Positions 24,444 through 31,027 of a stretch of DNA of 35,951 bases are shown here, in pieces. The notes under the pieces were generated by a model that saw nothing but the letters and a program-made list of their open reading frames with translations, ran no database searches and was not told where the DNA came from. This stretch comes from Deltaproteobacteria bacterium RBG_13_61_14. GTDB taxonomy: Bacteria; RBG-13-61-14. Position numbers and translations under genes: made by a program. The DNA lies in NCBI GenBank assembly GCA_001797815.1, contig MGQK01000053.1, forward strand, positions 14,165 to 50,115. The letters run 5' to 3'. Positions within the stretch are counted from its first letter, which is position 1. Each line of letters starts with the position of its first letter.

Positions 24444-24695
24444 ATGAGTGAAGAAGCATCCATGAAGACGTTGGTGGAGTTGATTGCGAAGAAGTTGGTG
24501 GATCGGCCCGAGGAAGTGAAAGTGAGCGAGGTGAGCGGCGAGTATTCGGTCGTGATCGAGCTCAAGGTGGCCAAGGAAGACATCGGCAAGGTGATCGGCA
24601 AGAAGGGCGCGCATGCCCAGGCCATCCGGACGCTCATGATGGCCGCGAGCGGGAAGGACGGCAAGCGCTACATCCTGGAGATCCTGGATGACTGA
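24444..24695 (+). CDS. khpA: KH-domain RNA-binding protein KhpA
   Basis: An 83-residue single type-II KH domain. The RNA-binding loop is GKVIGKKGAHAQAIRTLMMAAS (GxxG), flanked by VIELKVAKEDI and RYILEIL strands. Length and order match KhpA/YlqC, which in other bacteria pairs with KhpB and binds many RNAs. In many genomes khpA sits between rpsP and rimM; here it is outside that ribosomal cluster and has its own strong promoter and a structured 5' leader. A GGGAGG ribosome site precedes the ATG. The downstream zinc-ribbon gene, 86 bp on after a GC-rich hairpin, may be co-transcribed. Confidence 0.92.
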   Translation: MSEEASMKTLVELIAKKLVDRPEEVKVSEVSGEYSVVIELKVAKEDIGKVIGKKGAHAQAIRTLMMAASGKDGKRYILEILDD

Positions 24696-24781
24696 TCCGG
24701 GCGGGGCCTGGAACCACGCCCGTGCGGCCCCGGCCGAAAGGCGGGGCCGGCTCTGATTCGGCGGGAGGGTTCTTCGGTACC

Positions 24782-25219
24782 ATGGCCAAGGAAGTGGAAG
24801 AGTTTTGCGCCATTTGCGGCGAGTTGGTGAAGATGCCGGTGGTGCAGGAGGACGGCGAAGAGCCGGGGTTCCTCTGGGTGCAATGCCCGAAATGTCATGA
24901 AATCAAGCCGCTCGAGCCCCGCTTGGAAGGCGAGCTCGAAGGAGAATTGATCCCGGCGGCCAAGGAGATGGCCCGGCCGGCCAGCCGCATGACATTGAGG
25001 CCCGTTCGCCCGGGCGAGCCGGCGCCGGTCGGGGCTGTCCGCACCTATGTGCCGGGCGAGGAATACGAGCCGGGCGACCTCATCTACCATCAAGGGTGGA
25101 ACGATACCGGCAAGGTGGTGGGCAAAAAGGAGTCGGGCGGGGGCCGGCGGATGATCCTGGTGGAATTCGAGAAGATGGGCAAGCGAAAGCTGGTGATGGA
25201 AGCCGAACCAAGGAAGTGA
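24782..25219 (+). CDS. Zinc-ribbon protein with a C-terminal beta domain (unassigned)
   Basis: 145 residues from ATG 24782. Two CxxC knuckles, FCAICGEL (near residue 11) and VQCPKCHEI (near 38), form a zinc ribbon. A linker rich in Pro, Arg and Glu follows. The last 50 residues (YEPGDLIYHQGWNDTGKVVGK..., RRMILVEFEKMGKRKLVM) resemble a small SH3-like/CarD-type barrel with the FxxGDxVxHxxxGxGxV pattern. The combination suggests a nucleic-acid or RNA-polymerase-associated protein; this is inference. GGGAGGG is 12 nt upstream. It lies between khpA and a metallo-beta-lactamase gene, with its stop adjacent to the next start. Confidence 0.7.
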   Translation: MAKEVEEFCAICGELVKMPVVQEDGEEPGFLWVQCPKCHEIKPLEPRLEGELEGELIPAAKEMARPASRMTLRPVRPGEPAPVGAVRTYVPGEEYEPGDLIYHQGWNDTGKVVGKKESGGGRRMILVEFEKMGKRKLVMEAEPRK

Positions 25220-25227
25220 ATGAGACG

Positions 25228-26070
25228 ATGGCAATGCACAGGGGCATCAGCGTGCGATTCTGGGGCGTGCGGGGTTCCATCCCCTCGCCGGGCACGGACT
25301 ATCTGAAATACGGGGGCAACACCGCCTGCGTGGAGCTCCGGGTGGCGGATAAGATCCTGATCATTGACGCGGGCAGCGGGCTGAAGCCGCTGGGCAATCA
25401 CCTGCTCGCCGAGATGCCCCTAGAAGCGCACCTCCTCATCTCCCACTATCACTGGGACCACATCCAGGGCCTTCCCTTCCATGCGCCGCTTTACGTGAAA
25501 GGCAACCGCTACCACCTTTACGGCGAGGCGCGCGGCCGGCGGAGCCTGCGCCAGATTCTGGCCGGGCAGATGCGCTATCCTTACTTCCCGGTGGCGCTGG
25601 ATGTGTTCCAGGCCCAACTCCGCTTTCACACCATCCGCGCCGGCGATACCATCTCCCTGGGCCCGGTCCAGGTGGACACCGCTTCCCTCAACCATCCCCA
25701 GGACGCCACCGCCTACCGGGTCAACTACGCGGGCAAGTCGGTAGTTTACTGCTCGGACAACGAGCACACCGCCCAGATGCTCCCGGAGACCGCGGCCCTG
25801 ATCCAGGGCACCGACCTCTTGATTTACGACGCCACCTACACCGACGAGGAATACCAGGGCAAGACCGGCGCCGGCGCCAAGAAGGGCTGGGGCCATTCCA
25901 CCTGGAGCGAGGCCATCCGGGTGGCCAAGCGCCTGAAGGTCAAGCGTCTGGTCATCTTCCACCACGACACCATGCATACCGATCGCGTCACCGACCGCCT
26001 GGTGAAACGGGCCCGCCGGGATTTCCGCCACCTGGAGGCGGCCCGGGAAGGTGCCACCCTGACCGTCTGA
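25228..26070 (+). CDS. Metallo-beta-lactamase-fold hydrolase (Lactamase_B_2/RNase Z-like)
   Basis: 280 residues from ATG 25228; a GTG at 25216 overlapping the previous stop and an ATG at 25234 are alternatives. FWGVRGSIPSPGTDYLKYGGNT is the usual opening of the cyclic-phosphodiesterase/RNase-Z-like branch. The di-metal motif is H73-Y-H75-W-D77-H78, then SLNHPQDATAYRV, YCSDNEH, YDATYTDEEY, GWGHSTWSEAIRVAK and IFHHDTMHTD supply the remaining ligands. No signal peptide. It could act on a phosphodiester or a cyclic nucleotide; the substrate is unknown. It is the third metallo-beta-lactamase-fold protein in the window but belongs to a different branch from the two in the 13871-19068 operon. Confidence 0.88.
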   Translation: MAMHRGISVRFWGVRGSIPSPGTDYLKYGGNTACVELRVADKILIIDAGSGLKPLGNHLLAEMPLEAHLLISHYHWDHIQGLPFHAPLYVKGNRYHLYGEARGRRSLRQILAGQMRYPYFPVALDVFQAQLRFHTIRAGDTISLGPVQVDTASLNHPQDATAYRVNYAGKSVVYCSDNEHTAQMLPETAALIQGTDLLIYDATYTDEEYQGKTGAGAKKGWGHSTWSEAIRVAKRLKVKRLVIFHHDTMHTDRVTDRLVKRARRDFRHLEAAREGATLTV

Positions 26071-26831
26071 GCCGATCCGCTCCAGCGGCTGACTTCGATA
26101 CCTTCCGCCTTCGCGGAGGACGAAGCGCTTCGGCGGAGTCTCTCGGCATCTTTCCCGTTTCCTCTCAGCTTTCTCTCTTTCAGAGCCCGGGGCCGTCGCC
26201 CCTCCGGCGGCTTACCCATCAAGTGATGAATGCCGGAGGAAAAAGACCAAGAAGGGAAAAGCGCTTCCACCTTGATGTCTTTGACGCGGAGATAAGGGGC
26301 GAGGGGCCAGGAACTTGACAGGGGGGGAGAAAGATTATATTTTGAAAAAGGTTAGAGGTAAGGGAGGAAAGCTCTTGCCAGGATCTCAGGTGCCGGGAAC
26401 GGTCCCTGGAAGGGCACGACCATCACCCAATCGGAAGCGATCCAAGTCTTTCCCGAGTAATTCCCTACCTGGGACGGAAAGACTTCTCCATGCGACAACA
26501 TTTCCATCATTATCCGTTTCACCGGCGCTTTTCCGGTTCCCTCGGAACCGAAGCAAACCCGGTAACCCATACGAATAGCGCTCGCCCTTCGGCCGGCTGT
26601 TTCCTTTTCCAAAGCTCGCGGGAGCCTTGGCTGAAGGCGTTTGGTCAAAGACTGACAGGTGATCGGACCGCCCGGTTTGGCTTTGGCGGAGGGGCGGCAA
26701 GGAAAGGTACTGCGCGCCTGGAATAGGCGCCAACTCCCCCTGGGTCGGTCGGCTCCAGGTGCCGCCGAGGGGGGCGAAGCCTGTTCGGGGCAGGGATTGA
26801 GGCAATCACTTCTGGCACGAAGAGGATGAGG
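26071..26831. other. Long intergenic region: probable leader of the polysaccharide locus
   Basis: About 760 bp. The first 240 bp contain GC-rich hairpins (for example the CTTCCGC/GCGGAGG stem near 26110 and the self-complementary GAAGCGCTTC). The promoter at 26315-26343 would give a leader of about 480 nt that includes a CGGTTCC-CTC-GGAACCG hairpin at 26534-26550. Several 80-140-codon frames exist on both strands but show no protein-like residue pattern or ribosome site, and I take them as chance. No recognised riboswitch class was found. Confidence 0.5.
26315..26343 (+). promoter_or_regulatory. Candidate promoter for the polysaccharide locus
   Basis: TTGACA (perfect -35), a 17-nt spacer containing seven consecutive G's, and TATTTT (26338-26343). 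A shorter-spaced TATATT is also possible. The first gene starts about 480 nt later. Confidence 0.5.
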
Positions 26832-27851
26832 ATGAGCAAGTCATTAGTAACCGGGGCCGCGGGTTTCATTGGCTCGCACGTGGCGCGGCATTGTCTGGCG
26901 TTGGGCCACGAGGTTATTGCGTTGGACGACCTCTCGGGTGGCTTTCCGGACCAGGTGCCGGAAGGGGCGGTGTTTGTGGAGGGATCGGTTACGGACCATG
27001 GACTGCTGGACCGGCTGTTCGAGGAGCACCGCTTTGATTATGTCTATCACCTGGCGGCTTACGCGGCCGAGGGTTTGTCGCATTTTATCCGGCGGTTCAA
27101 CTACACCAACAACGTGATCGGCAGCGTCAACCTGATCAACAACGCGGTGCGGCACGAGGCCAAATGCCTGGTGTTCACCAGCTCGATTGCGGTTTACGGG
27201 GCGGGCCGGTTGCCGATGACCGAGGAGATGACGCCGCAGCCGGAAGACCCTTACGGCATCGCCAAATATGCGGTGGAGCTGGACTTGCGGGCGGCGCGGG
27301 CCATGTTCGGCCTGAATTATGCGATCTTTCGGCCCCACAATGTTTACGGCGAGCACCAGAACATCGGGGACCGGTATCGCAACGTGGTGGGCATTTTCAT
27401 GAACCAGATCATGCAGGGCCGGCCCATGACCGTGTTCGGGGACGGGGAGCAGACCCGGGCGTTTTCGTATATTGACGAGGTGGCGCCGATCATTGCCGGG
27501 AGCGTGGAGAAGCCGGAGGCCTGGGGCGAGGTGTTCAACCTCGGAGCGGACCGGCCATACCCGGTCAACCATTTAGCCGAGGTGGTGGCGCAGGCGTTCG
27601 GGGTGGAGCCGAGGATTCAGCATCTGGCGGCGCGGCACGAGGTAGTGCACGCCTATGCCTCGCACGAGAAGGTGACACGGGTGTTTGGCCGGCAGGAGCC
27701 GGTGCCGTTGGAGGAGGGCATCCGGCGGATGGCGGCCTGGGCATTAGCCAAGGGGCCGCGGGCCAGCCGGGAATTCAAGGGGGTAGAAGTGTCCAAAAAC
27801 CTGCCGGCCTCTTGGCAAGAAGCCGTCCACCAAGAGAAGCCCCCAGGATGA
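26832..27851 (+). CDS. NAD-dependent nucleotide-sugar epimerase/dehydratase (extended SDR)
   Basis: 339 residues from the second of two near ATG codons (26832), with AGAGG 6 nt upstream; the ATG at 26826 touches the ribosome site. The N-terminal glycine motif is SLVTGAAGFIGSHVARH, and the next strand ends in DD, typical for NAD binding. The catalytic residues are seen in FTSSIAVYG and YGIAKY (YxxxK). IFRPHNVYGEHQN is the usual substrate-domain motif of UDP-sugar epimerases. It probably makes UDP-galactose- or UDP-GalNAc-type precursors, but the specificity cannot be fixed. The last 25 residues (FKGVEVSKNLPASWQEAV...) extend beyond the fold. It is the first gene of the polysaccharide locus. 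Confidence 0.9.
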   Translation: MSKSLVTGAAGFIGSHVARHCLALGHEVIALDDLSGGFPDQVPEGAVFVEGSVTDHGLLDRLFEEHRFDYVYHLAAYAAEGLSHFIRRFNYTNNVIGSVNLINNAVRHEAKCLVFTSSIAVYGAGRLPMTEEMTPQPEDPYGIAKYAVELDLRAARAMFGLNYAIFRPHNVYGEHQNIGDRYRNVVGIFMNQIMQGRPMTVFGDGEQTRAFSYIDEVAPIIAGSVEKPEAWGEVFNLGADRPYPVNHLAEVVAQAFGVEPRIQHLAARHEVVHAYASHEKVTRVFGRQEPVPLEEGIRRMAAWALAKGPRASREFKGVEVSKNLPASWQEAVHQEKPPG

Positions 27852-28024
27852 ATCCCCGCCATGGCGGAAAAGCGTCAGAGAAGTAAAAAGGGGCCAAGCC
27901 CGAGTACGGGGACAAAGCCCGAAGCCGGGAGAAACTCCGATTCCTTCCCGGTATTCTTTGCCGGGTCCTCGGTTTTTCCCGCCGGCCCTTTTTCGATCTA
28001 TTTCCAAAACGGCAAATCCAGACG

Positions 28025-29305
28025 ATGATGCGGCGCTTTTACCCATATGGGGTCTTGTCCAGTTTAATCCTCGTCCAAGGATTCACGGTTCTCAACCGGG
28101 GGGGCTACTATCGCCTTTACTGGATTCCGGCCGCTATCCTCCTGGGATTGCTCCTGGCCGGTTTCCTGGTCGGGCTGAATCGCGGGTGGCTGTCCCCTCG
28201 CTTCAATCTCAACACGGATCTGCCCCTGCTCGGCTTCCTGGGCTGGGCGGCCGTCTCCTTGATCTCCTCGGTGAACCGGGAAGAAACCCTCTTCGAGGTG
28301 ACGCGGCTCGTCCTGCTCGCTTCGGTCTACTTCCAAGTGGCCTATGCCCTCGAACAGGACCGGATGAAAAGAGCGCTCGGATACTCCCTCCTGGGGATCG
28401 GCGTGTTCGACGCGGTCTACGGCCTGTTCGGGTTCATCTCGGGACGGGCGCTGTTCTTGGTGCCGTGGGTGGATCTGCCCTCGTCCCAATATTATGTCAC
28501 GGGCACCTTCTTCAACCATAATCATTTTGCCGGGCTGATGGAGATGGAAATTTTCCTGGGCCTGGGGTTGGTTCTGGCCGTGCGTCCTCAAGGGAGGCCG
28601 CGCTCCGAGTTCTGGGCCCAGCGCCTTTTCCTTTCCCTGCCGAGTGGAATCATGATCCTGGCCTTGGTCCTGTCTTTGTCCCGAGGCGGCTGGGCGAGCT
28701 TCCTTTTCGGCTTTTTCTTCTTCCTCGCGCTGGTCTGGTGGCACACCCACCCCTCGTGGTCCCGGATCCTCGCCTTCTCGTTACTGATGGTGATCGGGAT
28801 CAGCCTGTTTCTCTTCCGAGTAAACCGCGAGCCGCTTCACCGACGGTTAGCCACCCTCGAGGCCTATTACCAGCAGCCCGAGGAAATCACCGCCAATGCC
28901 CGGCTTTCCATTTGGAAAAGCGCCGTGGGCATGATCAAGGACCATCCCTGGACCGGGACGGGCTGGGGCACTTTCCGCTCGGTTTATCCCTCGTACCGCC
29001 GGGATCGAGTTTTCCATGGCATCGTCTTTGCGCACAATGATTATCTCCAGATCGCCGCGGGTATGGGCCTGCCTGGGCTGGGTCTCTTCCTTCTTTTCTT
29101 GGTCATGTTGTTCCGGGAGGGCTTCCGGGGCATCAAGAGCCGGGATCTAAATTTCTTTTCGCTGGCCCTGCCCGGAGTTTTAGCCGGTCTGTTTACCTTG
29201 TTGGTGCACGAGTTGGTTGATTTCAACCTGATGTTGCCGGCCAATGCCCTGCTCTTTTTCAGCCTGGCCGGGATGGTGGCCGGCCGCGGCCGGGAGCTCC
29301 CATGA
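28025..29305 (+). CDS. O-antigen ligase/Wzy-type polymerase-like membrane protein
   Basis: 426 residues with about 10-11 hydrophobic helices. The central loop carries TGTFFNHNHFAGLMEM and SLSRGGWASFLFG, and the large periplasmic loop TARLSIWKSA-type followed by HPWTGTGWGTF and HNDYLQ (His337-Asn338-Asp339), all hallmarks of the Wzy_C/O-antigen ligase superfamily (PF04932). These proteins polymerise or transfer undecaprenyl-linked glycans at the periplasmic face. No good Shine-Dalgarno precedes the tandem ATGs; the 173-bp gap before it holds a CCCGG/CCGGG hairpin. The last 4 nt overlap the next gene, so the TPR protein is translated with it. Whether it is a polymerase or a ligase is not decidable. 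Confidence 0.9.
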   Translation: MMRRFYPYGVLSSLILVQGFTVLNRGGYYRLYWIPAAILLGLLLAGFLVGLNRGWLSPRFNLNTDLPLLGFLGWAAVSLISSVNREETLFEVTRLVLLASVYFQVAYALEQDRMKRALGYSLLGIGVFDAVYGLFGFISGRALFLVPWVDLPSSQYYVTGTFFNHNHFAGLMEMEIFLGLGLVLAVRPQGRPRSEFWAQRLFLSLPSGIMILALVLSLSRGGWASFLFGFFFFLALVWWHTHPSWSRILAFSLLMVIGISLFLFRVNREPLHRRLATLEAYYQQPEEITANARLSIWKSAVGMIKDHPWTGTGWGTFRSVYPSYRRDRVFHGIVFAHNDYLQIAAGMGLPGLGLFLLFLVMLFREGFRGIKSRDLNFFSLALPGVLAGLFTLLVHELVDFNLMLPANALLFFSLAGMVAGRGRELP

Positions 29306-30498
29306 GAAAGCTGGTAGTGGACGCCCTGATCATGTTGGTGCTCCCGCTGTTTCTAGTCCGGAATCTGCAAACCTTGGAAGCGGAGTGGTTCTACCAGCAG
29401 GGAGAAAAACTAACCTCGGCGAAAAAATACGATCAGGCTCTTCCCCGTTACGAACAGGCCGCGGCCATCTTGCCGGAACGCGCCATGTACCAGCGGGCGG
29501 TGGCTCGCAACTGCTTGAAACTTTACAATCCTCAGCGCCGCGACCTCCGCCCCCTCTACCGGGCCTGGAAGGCGCTGCAACGGCTTCAGGGCACCGAAGT
29601 GGTATACCCCTACGACTGGTTCGACACGGGAGAGGTGCTCGATCTTTTTCGCCAGGCGGGCATCACCGGCCTGCCCGACCCCGAGGCCTATTTTCGACGG
29701 GCGTGGGAAATGGATTCCACCAACCCGCGCTTTTTGGCGGGTTGGATCCACTGGCTATCGCGGCAAGGCAAGAATCAAGAAGCCCGGGACCTCTTGCCCG
29801 TCTTAATCATCTCCGCGCCGAAGGCGATCAAAGTTTTCGGAGATAAGCTCTTGCTCACCCCCTCGGACCGGGCTTGGCTAAGCCACGAGCTTTTAAGCTA
29901 CCCCCTTCCCAACCTGGAATATGCGCGCTACCTGGTGCAACACCAGGAAGGGGTGCTGGCCGAAACTCAAATCCAGGCCATTCCCGAGCCGGAGCAGCTG
30001 CGGCCGTCCATCGCGTATCAGCTGGGAAATCTTTGGGTCGCCCTCAATCATCCGGACCGGGCCCTCTTGGTCTTCAGTCGCGCCTTTAAGGCCAACCCCC
30101 ATAACCTCACCCTGGCCCGGAGCTGGGCCGAACTTCTCGCCCGCCAAAAAGATTTTCCCGCGGCCATGGCGGTTTACCAGCAGGCCTTGCGTCAAAATCC
30201 TTCCGCCGGGGACTTGAATTTAAATTTAGCCCGCTTGGCCCGATCCGCTGGGCAGCGGGATTTGGCCCTCCAGTACTTTTCCAAGGCCCTGGAATCAAAA
30301 CGAGTCACCACCGCCCAACAAAGAGAAATTTATCTTGCCTTGGCCGAGATCAAGATCCAGAAGAAAAATCTGCAAGGGGCATTAGCCGAATATCAAAAAG
30401 CCTTGGAGCTCAAGCCCTCCGATTCAGCCCTCGCGGAGAAAATCAAACGCCTCCGGGTGCAGTTGGAATATCAAAGCGGGAAGTCGCCCCCTCCCTAG
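29302..30498 (+). CDS. TPR-repeat protein anchored by an N-terminal segment, partner of the Wzy-like gene
   Basis: 398 residues. Residues about 4-22 (LVVDALIMLVLPLFLVRNL) are an uncleaved membrane anchor or signal. Tetratricopeptide repeats follow: AEWFYQQGEKLTSAKKYDQALPRYEQAAAILP, then a cluster at about 230-390 (IAYQLGNLWVALNHPDRALLVFSRAFKANPHNL, DFPAAMAVYQQALRQNP, RDLALQYFSKALE, NLQGALAEYQKALELKP). TPR subunits often accompany O-antigen ligase-fold proteins, sometimes as a fused domain, and may regulate polymer length or bind partners. Coupled by ATGA overlap to the Wzy-like gene. Followed by a 500-bp gap with the wzc promoter. Confidence 0.85.
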   Translation: MRKLVVDALIMLVLPLFLVRNLQTLEAEWFYQQGEKLTSAKKYDQALPRYEQAAAILPERAMYQRAVARNCLKLYNPQRRDLRPLYRAWKALQRLQGTEVVYPYDWFDTGEVLDLFRQAGITGLPDPEAYFRRAWEMDSTNPRFLAGWIHWLSRQGKNQEARDLLPVLIISAPKAIKVFGDKLLLTPSDRAWLSHELLSYPLPNLEYARYLVQHQEGVLAETQIQAIPEPEQLRPSIAYQLGNLWVALNHPDRALLVFSRAFKANPHNLTLARSWAELLARQKDFPAAMAVYQQALRQNPSAGDLNLNLARLARSAGQRDLALQYFSKALESKRVTTAQQREIYLALAEIKIQKKNLQGALAEYQKALELKPSDSALAEKIKRLRVQLEYQSGKSPPP

Positions 30499-31027
30499 GT
30501 GGCCTGGAAAATTTCGGCCCAATGGGGTGGGGTTGGCTCTTCGGGCAAGATGTTCTGGGCCTGGGCTGATCCGGTACTTAATCAAGATTTAAAGAAAAAA
30601 TCCGCTTAACTGAAAAACTTGACAAAAGCCAAAGTCCTGGTATAATATGAGCATTGGGGTAGTGAGCGTCTTTTGATTTAAATTTAGCCAAGAAAGCAGA
30701 GCCTAACCCCTATTTTTAGGGTGGTCGGTAGGCTCGATGACGAATTTTATTGCCATCAAATTGGATCATCTATTTGCGTTTCAGGAAGGGAAGTCAACCC
30801 CCGAAATGAAAGGGTTTCCTTCCGGCATCCTCCGGGCATGGCGGAAAAAGGGATCCTTGTTTTCCACCTCCCCGGAGGCGCAAAGCCAAGAGAGCCTTGT
30901 TCCCGGGTGGGCATGGAGGATTGGCCCGCCTCGCCAAGCATGCTTTGAAAATGAAGTTAGGATCATCTCCGGGAATGAGATCATTGCCCGAAGCTTTCGG
31001 GTGGTGCCTTTTTAGAAAGGGTCGAGA
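30499..31027. other. Intergenic region with promoter and structured leader of the tyrosine autokinase gene
   Basis: 529 bp. The promoter at 30619-30646 would start a leader of about 375 nt. In it, GAGCCTA (30699-30705) pairs with TAGGCTC (30729-30735) around an inner CCCTA-TTTT-TAGGG hairpin, and GGAAGG/CCTTCC (near 30785-30825) forms a second stem. A 92-codon ATG frame (30737-31015) lies inside but has no ribosome site or recognisable motif. No known riboswitch was recognised; a stretch CGCAAAGCC near 30880 recalls the c-di-GMP-I aptamer but its partner motif is missing. Confidence 0.5.
30619..30646 (+). promoter_or_regulatory. Strong sigma70 promoter for the Wzc-like kinase gene
   Basis: TTGACA, 16-nt spacer, TATAAT: both hexamers are perfect consensus. 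The start codon is about 380 nt downstream. Confidence 0.8.

Noticed and set aside
26386-26805. 139-codon minus-strand frame in the long intergenic region
   Set aside because: Low-complexity Pro/Ser/Gly/Arg composition, no ribosome site and competing frames on the other strand.
30870-30910. c-di-GMP-I (GEMM) riboswitch in the kinase leader
   Set aside because: CGCAAAGCC occurs, but the required upstream GCACAGGGCAAACC-type element and the tetraloop receptor are not found.
30737-31015. 92-codon frame in the leader of the kinase gene
   Set aside because: No ribosome site, no recognisable motif, and it spans the predicted hairpins. Kept as a low possibility only.
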